Of a stretch of DNA of 64,000 nucleotides, positions 52,001 to 61,609 are shown in pieces; the stretch's first letter is position 1, and each line of letters starts with the position of its first letter. A program made the position numbers and the translations under genes. The stretch comes from Flammeovirga agarivorans (GTDB taxonomy: Bacteria; Bacteroidota; Bacteroidia; Cytophagales; Flammeovirgaceae), in the NCBI RefSeq assembly GCF_012641475.1, contig NZ_JABAIL010000002.1:1003449-1067448 (forward strand), given 5' to 3'. The notes under the pieces were generated by a model. It did not search any database. It saw nothing but the letters and a program-made list of their open reading frames with translations, and was not told where the DNA came from.

Positions 52001-54748
52001 ATAGGTTGATCCTTGATCCAAAGATTGTCTCACCAAAGTGGCTGTAATAGAACTTACAGTTATATCAATATACATCACAGTGGATAAGCTGTTTGCAGAT
52101 GCTGTTAATGTAATTTCTGCTTCTCCTACATTATTTTTTGATGGAATTATTTCTAAATATTCACCATTGATTTGAGCTGTAGCAACCTGATCATTAGATG
52201 ATGATACTTGATAAGTAATTTTATCAGCATTAGGATCTTCAAATAAATCACTCAATAAAAAAGATTCTTTAATATCACCTACAGTATATTCTCTTTTACT
52301 AATTTGATTCTTCACTGATGGCGGAACATCTGAAATCCCATAGTAAGCCGTATAAATTCCGTTGGAGTGAGTACCAATAGCTACCAAACCATCTTCTCTA
52401 GTTTTAATCATGCTAATTACAGCATCTCCAAGTTCCTGCTCCCCTTCTTGTTTCCACACCGTATTTTCTGATAGAGCTGAGGTATAGAATAAACCGACTG
52501 AAGTCCCTAAAAATATTCCTGACTCACCATTTTCGGGTTGATGGAAAGCAATCCAACGAACAGAAGGTCCTGCTCCTGAACCATCTTCATTTTCTTCTAA
52601 ATTACCCGTTACATGTACCCAAGTTTGTCCGGCATTTTTTGTTTCGAAAACACTTCGCACCTGATAGTTTGAAAATACTGCCAAAACATGGTCTTCATCT
52701 TTGGGGTCTACTGCTATACAAGATACATACCCTTTAGACAGTCCTTTATCAACAGATATATTACTTACTTGTGATGTTTCACTCAGTGAATTATCTACTT
52801 TATAAATACTCCCGTTGGTTGTTCCTATATATAATTTATTTGCTGATGAAGTGGATACGTCTAATGCGGTAATTGTTCCACTTGTAGCGACATTACTGTA
52901 TTGTTTCCATCCAGATCTTGTGCCATTAAATGTATACCCAGAGTTGATGTCTCCAAGAGTTCTATTTAACCACAGTTTATTTCCAGCAGGGTAATACATC
53001 ACATTATGATCATTATGGTCTAAGATGTAAGGATTAACAAATAGCTGTCCTCTTGCATCTCTAGGATGAATGCCATCAAAGTCTGTTGGGTTTTGAGGAT
53101 CTTCACCTTTAAATCTTAATATTTTCCCATACTGAGTACTTGTATATCGCGTATCTTCTCCCGGAACTATTGCTACATAGCAACCATCTCCACCTGCATA
53201 TTCTTCAATCCAATTGGCTTTAATATCTGTTGTATTGCTATACCATTTGCCATTATCTTGAAACCCTGCCATAAGGCGATTATCTCCAGCCGTTTTTTCA
53301 TCAATAGCAATTGCATATGCTTGTGTAGTATAATAACCATTATTCAGATATTCCCATTCTACTTTTTCATTCATCACATTAGAAGTAATCGATACTCCCC
53401 CATCATGAGCGGTGATCACTCGGTCAGGGTTAGATGAAAAGAAGATCAGTTCATGGTTATCGGGATGATGATTTTCATAAATGCTTACGTTATTTTTTGT
53501 AGAGTAACCACCAATCCAATACGTATTATTGGGTGAAGTAAAACCATTGTCAGATCTATAAAGATTGGTACTTCCGATAAAAACTACATTCTCATTATTA
53601 GGTTTAATTTTCACATATTGATTATAAGAACCTTGTGATAGATTACCTACATATCCTCCAAATGCAGGAAGGTTCTGAGATAAGTCTTGCCAGCTGCCTG
53701 TATTATCCAGTAGTTTTAGCAACTTGTGATTATTGATACCCCCACCTGGAGTATGAGCAAAAAACATAACAACATTTGGATTAGATCGAGCGTAATCCAT
53801 TACTATTCTTTGGAAATTTCCTGACAATAAATTTGTTGGTGTGATATCGTTCCAAGTTTGTCCATGATCAGTTGATTTGAAAATTCCATACCCAGCGATA
53901 GTTGCAAAAACGGTACCTTCACCTCTTACCAATACTTCAGTAAATCTGACACTTTCGTAATCTAAAACAACCTCCCAATTTTTCCCATTATCTGTAGAAC
54001 GAGAAACTCCATTTGAATGAGCTACTAACAGCGTTCCATTCCCTGTAATATCTATTCTGGATACATATTGGAAGTTACCTTCAGTAATGGTAGGATCACT
54101 TTCTGTAGAGGCTATTGGGTTCCATGAAATACCACCATCTGTTGATTTAAAAATTCCATTACCTCTGTAGGATGCTCCACCACCTGATGCTGAGTTTCCA
54201 TATATTTCTCCTGCACCATAATACCATATGTTCGCATAACTTGGTCGGGGATCTTGAATTATACAAGTAATCGATTGTCTATCGGTTGGGGTGGTTACTT
54301 TAACCCATGATTTGCCTGCATCTATAGAACGCCATAATCCACCTGCAACACCTCCAGCAAAAAGTACATTTTCATTGTATTTATCCATTGCCAAAGCTCT
54401 TGTTCTACCACCTACATTAAACGGTCCTCTTTGTCTCCAAGGTGAATGAGGGATTAAACGAAACCTAGAATTCTTATTTTTCCATTTCACACTTTCGGCA
54501 AAAGCATGTTCTAGTTCTTCTATATTTTCTGGAATCAGATGGGTCTCGGGATTTTCAATCAGCATGTGTTCAAACCTCGCTCTTGCTTCGGGGTCATCTT
54601 TTTGTCGTTTGAACTTTGAGTAAACCATCCCTTTTTCTTCTATGTGATCGATAGGAGATGTTGATTGTGCATTTGAGATAGTTGTCAACTCAAACAATAG
54701 GAAGAATACAACGATTCCACCTAAGCATTGTTGGCGAGTTAATTTCAT
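49013..54748 (-). CDS. Giant T9SS-exported protein: BNR propeller, fibronectin III domains, sorting domain
   Basis: 1911 residues with a signal peptide (to about SNAQ). Residues about 60-800 form a VPS10/sialidase-like propeller with BNR Asp-boxes (SIDAGKSWVKV, STDGGISWNPI, STDNGKNWEVV, STDHGQTWNDI, KNAGQTWVHV). Next come a cadherin-like domain (about 815-905), a jellyroll-like domain (about 905-1085) and about eight fibronectin type III domains (with YYYQVKAFNASGVSN and similar strands). The C-terminus is a T9SS type A sorting domain (KIYPNPSSGYFNLILKDSWS to HIKIVKE), which directs export and cell-surface attachment. No enzyme domain is seen; adhesion or glycan binding is inferred from the fold. 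Confidence 0.88.
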   Translation of the reverse strand: MKLTRQQCLGGIVVFFLLFELTTISNAQSTSPIDHIEEKGMVYSKFKRQKDDPEARARFEHMLIENPETHLIPENIEELEHAFAESVKWKNKNSRFRLIPHSPWRQRGPFNVGGRTRALAMDKYNENVLFAGGVAGGLWRSIDAGKSWVKVTTPTDRQSITCIIQDPRPSYANIWYYGAGEIYGNSASGGGASYRGNGIFKSTDGGISWNPIASTESDPTITEGNFQYVSRIDITGNGTLLVAHSNGVSRSTDNGKNWEVVLDYESVRFTEVLVRGEGTVFATIAGYGIFKSTDHGQTWNDITPTNLLSGNFQRIVMDYARSNPNVVMFFAHTPGGGINNHKLLKLLDNTGSWQDLSQNLPAFGGYVGNLSQGSYNQYVKIKPNNENVVFIGSTNLYRSDNGFTSPNNTYWIGGYSTKNNVSIYENHHPDNHELIFFSSNPDRVITAHDGGVSITSNVMNEKVEWEYLNNGYYTTQAYAIAIDEKTAGDNRLMAGFQDNGKWYSNTTDIKANWIEEYAGGDGCYVAIVPGEDTRYTSTQYGKILRFKGEDPQNPTDFDGIHPRDARGQLFVNPYILDHNDHNVMYYPAGNKLWLNRTLGDINSGYTFNGTRSGWKQYSNVATSGTITALDVSTSSANKLYIGTTNGSIYKVDNSLSETSQVSNISVDKGLSKGYVSCIAVDPKDEDHVLAVFSNYQVRSVFETKNAGQTWVHVTGNLEENEDGSGAGPSVRWIAFHQPENGESGIFLGTSVGLFYTSALSENTVWKQEGEQELGDAVISMIKTREDGLVAIGTHSNGIYTAYYGISDVPPSVKNQISKREYTVGDIKESFLLSDLFEDPNADKITYQVSSSNDQVATAQINGEYLEIIPSKNNVGEAEITLTASANSLSTVMYIDITVSSITATLVRQSLDQGSTYRSQFFTDFEAPIYSADDFIVPENTEWEVTGVKAYGHSSNDNETIVRVFIWEDDNGKPSSNAIYSSDDVTITQKTGSDILHMLDTPIVLPSGKYWITVAAVMSYAKDGSWYWKGYNGASTKGSPFHIIDPADLYRRDYIQWTSSAEISYANTDLAFDIFGTSENGEKPLAISILNAVARDNDVVDLSWEHISEVSGYNVYRSFSPDNGFEKVSTVDPTSNTWEDLSQKNEGATYYYQVKAFNASGVSNTSPIVSARINRIPNQVTELKSSFSLNRIEVEWKDESNDEDGFIIEYSLHPNKGFVPLERANRNATSYVIDNLPYGAMQYYIRVAAFNGAGVSSYNYTSSYSLLETPGNIYYEEISPSSLFISWKDNSALETGFLIEYSIDEGKTFPFSFTTNVNTENITLTDLLPNITYYFRLSAINGTNNGGLKSLSQLFVYTMGGSSGPLAPKNLIASKSADSVRLLWDDVIINELGFTVLRKGVNEVEFEEIAGLPYNTTQFTDRQIEEGEIYDYKVRSFNEIGEETSDTITVELPIFAPTDFTVMRKNNANYLKWKDNSQREEEYRVYRKHRDGSFMKLKSLPASEVSFVDYATQENSVYTYKVVALFNGAEVSSNTFTISTSDNVPQGLHSFNAVENTDGKITLSWIDDQKDGDTYKIFRKIQGSSDSTFIVQLEASQVTAIDNTAAPNMTYIYYIIEFNGAMPSSAVSTSIMTNIDATLPSMPANFTVTEDENGVMLTWKDMAENEMGYNLYRANLSGGTAKKIANLNPNAESYLDISADRDDEYRYLLTAYNSRGYAPQVETIFSMRTDEDLVLTPPSGFKAIDANTYVRLVWADDVNNEHGFKLYRKQEDGQDTLWIGSVTENVRSFHDEEELLIGDYTYYIASYNAKGESALSEYNFTKEAILANDESMVIGSSKIYPNPSSGYFNLILKDSWSQGASVDVFANDGRKVFQLDISTMFAELDLSHLYQGTYILLIHDGENQEHIKIVKE

Positions 54749-55053
54749 GGGTAGAGTATAGGTCTAACAATGTGCATTGTGATTTTTTAAACATAACCAC
54801 AACAGTCACAAGGAATGAGTTAATAAATTAGGTTAAATACAATTCTTCGTCGAACGATTGAGTCCGGGATAAAATTTGGGTTAGTTTAATTTAATAAATC
54901 TTTTAATACACTACTAAACAAGCTGTTGACTTCCTTAGATAAGTAAAACAAAGACTTTAAATAGTGAATAATAAAGGTTTAGATACAAAAATGGCAGCCC
55001 TATGTATCATAAGACTGCCATAAGAATTTATAATTTTAATGTTCGAAAAGTCT
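54749..55053. other. Intergenic region between two giant secreted-protein genes
   Basis: 305 bases. It holds the terminator of the upstream gene (54983-55022) and a short inverted repeat ACAATG-tg-CATTGT (54767-54780) 19 bases upstream of the next ATG. I see no consensus promoter. The remainder is AT-rich and without coding character. Confidence 0.6.
54983..55022 (-). terminator. Terminator of the 1727-residue protein gene
   Basis: On the minus strand TGGCAG and CTGCCA form the base of a hairpin with further weaker pairs inside, followed by TTTTTG. It is 32 bases after the stop at 55054. Confidence 0.75.
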
Positions 55054-58000
55054 CTATTTTTTCAACACCTTAAAACTATTACTTTGGTCTCCATTATTTA
55101 ATTTAATCACATACATACCTCTTGGTAGTGTACTGATATTAATCTCTTTTTTCCATTGATTTGTAGACCCTGTAATCAATGTTATACCATTCAAATTAAT
55201 AACCTGATATTCATAATTTACATTAGTATGGTTTTCAATACTAAATGATGCATCCACTTCAGTAGGGTATACTTTCCAAGGGTTGTCAAATAATTCGTCT
55301 ACAGATGTAATATCTTCTTCATCTGTTGCATCACTAATAATTGATTCCGTCGGCAATGTGACTTCTACGGCCACAGACTTACCTGCTTCATCACTAGCTA
55401 ATACAATAATATCAAGGTCTTCAATACTAGTATTCGTTCTAGTACCAGAAGGAACTTTAGAAGGGTCAATAGAGAATGTTAAAGTTTCAGGATCAAAAAT
55501 CACCCAATCTGGCAATGGACTACCATCTGCTAACATTACTTGGTAAGTAACCTCTCCTTCTAATTCTTCAAAAGCTTCAATCGCTACTTCTACTTGTACG
55601 GTTCCATCATCAGAAGTCACTACTTGGATCTGTTCTTCATCTACTTTTACAGTTTCTTCAAACTGGTGAACTACACTGATTGTAGTATCTTCAGAAGTTA
55701 AATAGTGAGATCTATTGTCACTTTGACCTTGGCCGATAAATTCTTCTTCGACACCATCTACTATTAATTTATAGTAAATCACTGTGCTTGGAAGATCCAT
55801 GGAAGTAGTATAGACAGAAGTTTCTTCTACTCTAGTTAGAGAAATTGCTTCCGACCACCCATTGAAACTACCCAGTATTTCTACTGTACCTGTAGCTGGA
55901 TCAAATTGTCCCGTTAAAATAGCTGGGTTGACATTCACAAGCCAAGTTGCATTAAATTTCTCTTCTGGTAATTCATCATTAAACCAATGCAGTTGTGTTT
56001 GCTGTCCTGTTCCAATTACAAATGATCTATTTTCCGACTCCTCTAAAACTGTATTCTCATCTGTATCTAATGTGATAAACCTGTATAGGTAAGTTTCTCC
56101 AGATGGTAATCTGAAAAGTGTTGTTGAGAAGTTTCCGTCTTGATCTTCTTCTAAAGGTAATGTGAGTTTTTCCTCATCAATAGTTACTTCAACTGCTACA
56201 GTATGGTCAGCTTTATTAAAGTTATCCAACTCCACTTGTCTAGACATATTTACTGCCAAGATCACTTCAGGGTTGGCTTCTGATTTATTATTGAAGTAAT
56301 GTGTGAATGATTCATCTTTACCTTCTTCTAAGCTTACATCGAACGATGAATTGTTTTCAATACTGTCGTTATCTTGATACAGTCTAAAGGTGTACTCTAA
56401 GTCACCAATATTTACATTTTCTAATGAAGTTGTGTAAATACCATCATTATTTGTATCTGACAGCATAATTAGGAAATCTGTTCCATCTTCATGAGAAGCA
56501 AAAACAGATACCTGATCACTCGCTGTATCAAATAGTTGCTCAGTAATATAAACATTCATATTTAGGTTAAAATCAACAGTAACTGTAGGAATATCCCTGC
56601 TGTAGAATGGACCTAAATCAGCTGTTTGAGCGTAACCCATTTGGTCTTTTACTAAGAACTTAAACCCATGATCTTTTATCTCTGAAGCTGTTGTATTAAA
56701 GAATTCAGTAGGAATAAATGTCATTTCAAATACCCCTCTTTCTTTCTTCATCATCTGAGCTTCAACATCACTTAAATTAAAATCGTTATTTGTGATAGCA
56801 CTGTACACTGTATCTACAGCATCAACCCATGACCATATATATAACTCTTCATAATTCTGAATGCTACCTTCCTGCTTTAAATCAATCGTCACAGTTATTT
56901 CCTCATCTGGACTCCAATATTTTGGTGAAATAGAAACAGGAGTAATGTACTCTTTAATGTAAGAATAAGAATAACTACCATCTGCAATATTTACAGTTAA
57001 CCCATAAATACCTGATGTTTCAATTTCCATCGGAATGTTATCATAAAAACCTTGAGCGATTTTCTCTGAACCTTGATCATAACCAATGTAAGCATTAGAA
57101 ACATCTTTTAAGTTGAATGTAGCTGATCCTTCTTTAAAGTACTCCTCAACATAGTATTCGTTTTCACCAGTTCTTGTCATTAATTTAGGGTGTAACCAAT
57201 GATAGCCATTTGCTTCAGATAAAAGAGACAAGTCATACAGTTCTAACCACCAATCGAAAGCAACATCCTCTCCTTGGTAATGTTCCCATTTGATATAAAC
57301 CGTTTCCCCTTGAGATAAAGTATACAATAAAGCTCCTCTTGCTGATGCTAATGGTTGGTCATCATTACAATTAGCAAAAATTGATACTTGCTCTGCCATT
57401 ACGTGACCATTGACAACATTAACACCTTTCTCTCTAATGTAATATTCTCCATCTGAAGGCGCTGTAAACGCATACCATTGTTCCGTACTTTCTACATGTT
57501 GTGGTCCCAATTCAACATCCCATGCTGTTTCGCATGTGTTTGCTGCTTGTGGTAAAGCCGCCCATTGATAGATATCGTCTACAAAGACTCTTGGTTCATA
57601 AGGTGTATCTAAGATATTTCTTACCACTTCCTCATTCTCTTGATCTAATTCAATAAACTTTGATCCACCTTTCAAGAAGAAAGTAAAGTTTGGATTATCT
57701 TCTGTTAATGGAAGTTTGATCTCATAGTAGTTACTATCTGCATTAAAGATCAACTCTTTAGTTGCAAAATTATGGTTCCATCCATCAAAGTCACCTGTTG
57801 CCCAAACTTTTGTGTTTTCTGGTGTATTCTCTGGTAAATTCTGAACAACGATTGTTGGATAACTCTTTACTTCTAGATTAAAGCCAAATGGACGAATTAC
57901 CGAATTTGGTTCATTATCATATCCCCAAGAAAAGATTAAAACATCCCCATTTTTCACATCCAATGATGCTTTTAGGTCTGCTCCAAAACTTTGGGATTCG

Positions 58001-60237
58001 TACCCTCCATTTTTATAGATTGTAAGTGTTTTGTTATAAGTATTATCAAAAGTTTCAATTGTGATAATATTATCATCTTGTGCTTGATAACTGAACCATG
58101 ATGTTAATCCAAACGTCTTAATATTACTACCTTCAGCTATCACTTCAGGGTTTTCGAAAGAGTTGTCAAACCTTGGGATAAAATTCCAATCTGTGATTTC
58201 AAGTGTTTGATGCTTTTCCTCGAAGAAATTCACAAGGTAGAAAGCTTCATCACCATTTGAATCTACTGCTCTATACAATTCATCATTCTCGATATGTAAC
58301 TTAAATGACACCTCATTTGTATACTCTGGAAATATCAATTGGTATCCAGTAGAGTCTTCATTAATATTTAATGGTTCAATAAATTCCACTCCATCTCTAA
58401 AACCTATAGCATAGACAGTATTTTGATCTAGGGAAGGTGTATTTGCAGGAATTTCATCAAAATTAAATGTAACCGAAGGACGAATAATTTCTTTCTCTTC
58501 TAATTCCAATTCAAAAGCAACATACTCTGCAGCGTTGATTTTAAAGTAAAGGATTTCACCTTCACTCACCTCCATTGTTTGCTCCTTAAAACCGTATACA
58601 CCACCTCTATAAGTTTCATCACAGTCGCTGAAGATATCGATATAAGCTATCTGGTGTATCGTTTCTGTATCATCTAAATATCTAATTGTAAGATGCTCAT
58701 CAAAAGGTGCAACATATTTATACCAATTTGGTGTACCTAATATTTCATTCTTACCAGCTAAAATATCTATCGCAGTTTCGCATGTAGAAGTAGGAGTTGT
58801 AGGTACGTTTTTCCATGCATAAATATCTTCAAGGTAAATTGTCCCAAAATCAGCTACAGTATCTAATAAAAGGTTTTTAGTCACCGGATTTCCTATATCA
58901 TCTACCTCTACAAAAGGAGTAAAATTATTAATACTAATGCTAAGCGTATTATTACCAATAATTCTATTTGTATAGCCTATTAATAGAGTACTGTCTTCGT
59001 TGTAATCAAAGTATACATCATTTTCATGATCAATACCTACTTTACCAATGATAGAGATATTATACCCTTGAGGAGTATTTTCTGGAAAACCATCGATAAT
59101 TAACGTTATAGAAGCTCCCCTTTCTTTCGACTCTCTTGTTGGAATCCCATATTCAGGAAGGCTATTCTGATATATCCTTGCATAATAAACGTTACCAATG
59201 TTTTCGTTCACAGAGTAAGTATAATGCGTACTATCTTCTCCAGAAAGGTATTCTCCATTCTTAAACCATTTCACCAAATACTCATCTTCAGGGTATCCTG
59301 AGACAGATAAAGTAACAGCAGCATTATCTCCACTTGATTCATGATCTGGCCAAAACCTGTTATTAGCATCCTTGTCAAACAAGAAAGATTGAAGGTTATC
59401 CAATACTCCATTTTCATTCAATAAATTGATAGCCTCAAAATCAATGTAGCATCTTGATAAATCTAAAGTTTCTAAATTTTGAAAGCTATACAAGAAGCTT
59501 AAATTGCTGGTATCAATATATGATCCAGATAACCTTAAATGCTTGAGCTGAGTTAAAGCAGATAAATTATCAAAATCATTTAAAAATACATCTCCTCTAA
59601 AGTTCAATTGAAGAGATTTAAGGTGTTTAAGATCTCCTATTGAAGACATAAATCCACCACCATCTAAATCACTTTGAATAAATTCGATACCTTCAACTAC
59701 ACTAAAATTTACCCCGTCTTCATCGACAGAATCTCTTAATGTTAAGCCACTCCAACCGTAGATTGTAGTGTGAGGGTCGAACCAATTGTAACCAGGAGCA
59801 TCTTGGATAGAATAGATGTTTTCTACCAAGTCTTTTAAGGCATTGTATTCCGTCAATAGCAATCCTTCTTTGTATTTTAATTCACCAACATAAACGATGT
59901 TATATGAATTATCATTTAAATCGAAAGTGATATCATACCTTCCGGGTACATCTACATAAATATCATTTCCGTAAGAGACTAGGATTCCTGATGGGAAAGT
60001 GTCACCTCCCCAATTATTATCCCATGAATAGTCTGCTCTAAATTTTAAATATCCACTTTTCAGTGAAAAGTTCTCAAGTGTCCAAATGTTTGGATCGTCA
60101 TCTTGTACCGTGAGTGGGTAGTCTGTATCCCAACCTCCAATAGTTGCATCACCAGTAATTGTAATGTCGTTATAAGCGTCAACGGGTAAACTGATGGTAA
60201 AGATGAACAGGAGTAAGTAAAGTGAATTTACTCTCAT
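55054..60237 (-). CDS. Giant T9SS-exported protein with repeated CBM20/48-like modules
   Basis: 1727 residues with a signal peptide (cut near PVDA). Residues 22-117 resemble SusE/SusF-type starch-binding domains (ITITGDATIGGWDTDYPLTV). Residues about 195-290 have LRR-like periodicity (LKSLQLNFRGDV, LKHLRLSGSYID, LETLDLSRCYID). Three modules of about 205-215 residues start with a P(E/A)NTP motif at about 384, 597 and 802; two contain IY.W...P....TCETA. Another CBM48-like unit (VEILGSFNGWSEAISL) and a cadherin-like domain (about 1555-1650) precede the type IX sorting domain (PRGMYVIKLNNGDQSNSFKV). No catalytic domain is recognised; glycan binding is inferred. Confidence 0.82.
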   Translation of the reverse strand: MRVNSLYLLLFIFTISLPVDAYNDITITGDATIGGWDTDYPLTVQDDDPNIWTLENFSLKSGYLKFRADYSWDNNWGGDTFPSGILVSYGNDIYVDVPGRYDITFDLNDNSYNIVYVGELKYKEGLLLTEYNALKDLVENIYSIQDAPGYNWFDPHTTIYGWSGLTLRDSVDEDGVNFSVVEGIEFIQSDLDGGGFMSSIGDLKHLKSLQLNFRGDVFLNDFDNLSALTQLKHLRLSGSYIDTSNLSFLYSFQNLETLDLSRCYIDFEAINLLNENGVLDNLQSFLFDKDANNRFWPDHESSGDNAAVTLSVSGYPEDEYLVKWFKNGEYLSGEDSTHYTYSVNENIGNVYYARIYQNSLPEYGIPTRESKERGASITLIIDGFPENTPQGYNISIIGKVGIDHENDVYFDYNEDSTLLIGYTNRIIGNNTLSISINNFTPFVEVDDIGNPVTKNLLLDTVADFGTIYLEDIYAWKNVPTTPTSTCETAIDILAGKNEILGTPNWYKYVAPFDEHLTIRYLDDTETIHQIAYIDIFSDCDETYRGGVYGFKEQTMEVSEGEILYFKINAAEYVAFELELEEKEIIRPSVTFNFDEIPANTPSLDQNTVYAIGFRDGVEFIEPLNINEDSTGYQLIFPEYTNEVSFKLHIENDELYRAVDSNGDEAFYLVNFFEEKHQTLEITDWNFIPRFDNSFENPEVIAEGSNIKTFGLTSWFSYQAQDDNIITIETFDNTYNKTLTIYKNGGYESQSFGADLKASLDVKNGDVLIFSWGYDNEPNSVIRPFGFNLEVKSYPTIVVQNLPENTPENTKVWATGDFDGWNHNFATKELIFNADSNYYEIKLPLTEDNPNFTFFLKGGSKFIELDQENEEVVRNILDTPYEPRVFVDDIYQWAALPQAANTCETAWDVELGPQHVESTEQWYAFTAPSDGEYYIREKGVNVVNGHVMAEQVSIFANCNDDQPLASARGALLYTLSQGETVYIKWEHYQGEDVAFDWWLELYDLSLLSEANGYHWLHPKLMTRTGENEYYVEEYFKEGSATFNLKDVSNAYIGYDQGSEKIAQGFYDNIPMEIETSGIYGLTVNIADGSYSYSYIKEYITPVSISPKYWSPDEEITVTIDLKQEGSIQNYEELYIWSWVDAVDTVYSAITNNDFNLSDVEAQMMKKERGVFEMTFIPTEFFNTTASEIKDHGFKFLVKDQMGYAQTADLGPFYSRDIPTVTVDFNLNMNVYITEQLFDTASDQVSVFASHEDGTDFLIMLSDTNNDGIYTTSLENVNIGDLEYTFRLYQDNDSIENNSSFDVSLEEGKDESFTHYFNNKSEANPEVILAVNMSRQVELDNFNKADHTVAVEVTIDEEKLTLPLEEDQDGNFSTTLFRLPSGETYLYRFITLDTDENTVLEESENRSFVIGTGQQTQLHWFNDELPEEKFNATWLVNVNPAILTGQFDPATGTVEILGSFNGWSEAISLTRVEETSVYTTSMDLPSTVIYYKLIVDGVEEEFIGQGQSDNRSHYLTSEDTTISVVHQFEETVKVDEEQIQVVTSDDGTVQVEVAIEAFEELEGEVTYQVMLADGSPLPDWVIFDPETLTFSIDPSKVPSGTRTNTSIEDLDIIVLASDEAGKSVAVEVTLPTESIISDATDEEDITSVDELFDNPWKVYPTEVDASFSIENHTNVNYEYQVINLNGITLITGSTNQWKKEINISTLPRGMYVIKLNNGDQSNSFKVLKK

Positions 60238-60382
60238 TCGTAGGTAAATGTTTAAAGTTTGCGAAAAAATTGTCTTAGCTAAATTAAATGAATCATATGC
60301 AATAACATTTATTACGTAAGCTATTACTTTAATTTAGTTTTTTTCACACTCTACCCACAATAAGAAACTGATCAAAAACAAA

Positions 60383-60417
60383 AAAGGATATACCGCATGG
60401 TGACAGTATATCCTTTC
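60383..60417 (-). terminator. Terminator of the TlpA-like gene
   Basis: AAAGGATATAC and GTATATCCTTT pair around a 13-base loop, followed on the minus strand by a T-run. It lies 43 bases after the stop at 60460. Confidence 0.85.
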
Positions 60418-60459
60418 TAAAATTCATCAAACCACCTCAGTGATTTGTAAAGCATATGT

Positions 60460-61563
60460 TTATTTTCCTAGTAATTCTTCTAACTTCTCCTCTAAAGCAT
60501 TACCTCTCAGGTTTTTAGCGATAATCTTTCCTTCTTTATCTAATAATAGAGTGAAAGGAATAGATTCTACACCGTAAGCTTTAGCGGCCTCATTATTTGT
60601 ATCATGCACCTGAGTCCATGAAATATGATCTATTTGAATTGCTTGTTTCCAAGCATTTTGATCTTGGTCGATAGATACGCCATATACTTCAAATCCTTTA
60701 GACTTATATTTATTATAAGCTCTTAATACATTAGGGTTTTCCATTCTACATGGTCTACACCAAGATGCCCAGAAATCGATCATTACATAATTTCCCTTAA
60801 AATCGGATAACGCAATGTTTTTACCTTCAACAGATGGTAAATTAATCTCTGTGGCCATAGCACCAATTCTAGTGGCTTTGATTGCATCAATACTTTTAGA
60901 TACTTCTTTCACTAATTGGTCATCAGGAAAGTTTTTCTCCAGTTTTTCAACAGTTTCATTGATTACATCAAAGTAAGCTTCTTTATCGTTTAAGAAGTTA
61001 AGCACCACCAAAGATACATAAGCACCATCAAATTTCTTTAATTTCTGCTGCAATTCTGCCTTTTGAGCATCTTGCATTGCTTTTATCTTCTTGATTACCT
61101 CTTCTTTATTTTCTGATGACGCATACTCCTGCTGAAGTTTTGAACCTTCTTCAGAGTACTTATCATACATTTCTTTTAGTCCATGAAGAAGCTCATTTTC
61201 TCTTGAACCAGAAATTTCATAACCTACAGGAGCACTGCTTACAGATAAATCTTTATCTTCTAATACCAGAATCTCTTCTGCTTGGTTATCAATATTTATT
61301 GTGTAAAGTCCAATTTTAGGAACAGTATAATCAAAAGAGAACTTTCCCTTTTCATCTACTGTTGTCTCAGCAACGTTTCTTTTGCCTCCAACATTCTCAA
61401 TTGAATATAAGATTACTTTAGCACCTTTTTCTATTCCTTCTAATTGACCAGATATACTAATCTTTGCAGGATATTCCGCTTTAGTATCATTTTCTTTTGA
61501 AGAACCGCAACTAATAGCAAATAATGCTAGTAATAAAATTAGACTATACTTAAATGTTTTCAC
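60460..61563 (-). CDS. TlpA/ResA-like thioredoxin lipoprotein with N-terminal DUF4369-like domain
   Basis: No ATG is available before the lipobox. I use the GTG at 61563 (367 residues), which gives a clean lipoprotein signal (KTFKYSLILLLALFAISC); a TTG at 61596 would add 11 residues. Residues about 30-125 are a DUF4369-like beta domain (KISISGQLEGIEKGAKVILY). A helical region (about 130-225) leads to the thioredoxin fold with VMIDFWASWCRPCRMENPNV, active site WCRPC, and GVESIPFTLLLDKEGKIIAK (cis-Pro). It is a membrane-anchored thiol:disulfide oxidoreductase, possibly keeping CxxCH cysteines of apocytochromes reduced. It is just downstream of gatB. Confidence 0.85.
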   Translation of the reverse strand: MKTFKYSLILLLALFAISCGSSKENDTKAEYPAKISISGQLEGIEKGAKVILYSIENVGGKRNVAETTVDEKGKFSFDYTVPKIGLYTINIDNQAEEILVLEDKDLSVSSAPVGYEISGSRENELLHGLKEMYDKYSEEGSKLQQEYASSENKEEVIKKIKAMQDAQKAELQQKLKKFDGAYVSLVVLNFLNDKEAYFDVINETVEKLEKNFPDDQLVKEVSKSIDAIKATRIGAMATEINLPSVEGKNIALSDFKGNYVMIDFWASWCRPCRMENPNVLRAYNKYKSKGFEVYGVSIDQDQNAWKQAIQIDHISWTQVHDTNNEAAKAYGVESIPFTLLLDKEGKIIAKNLRGNALEEKLEELLGK

Positions 61564-61609
61564 TTCTGTCTGTTTACATGATTTATTATTATGCAATATA
61601 CACAGATCT

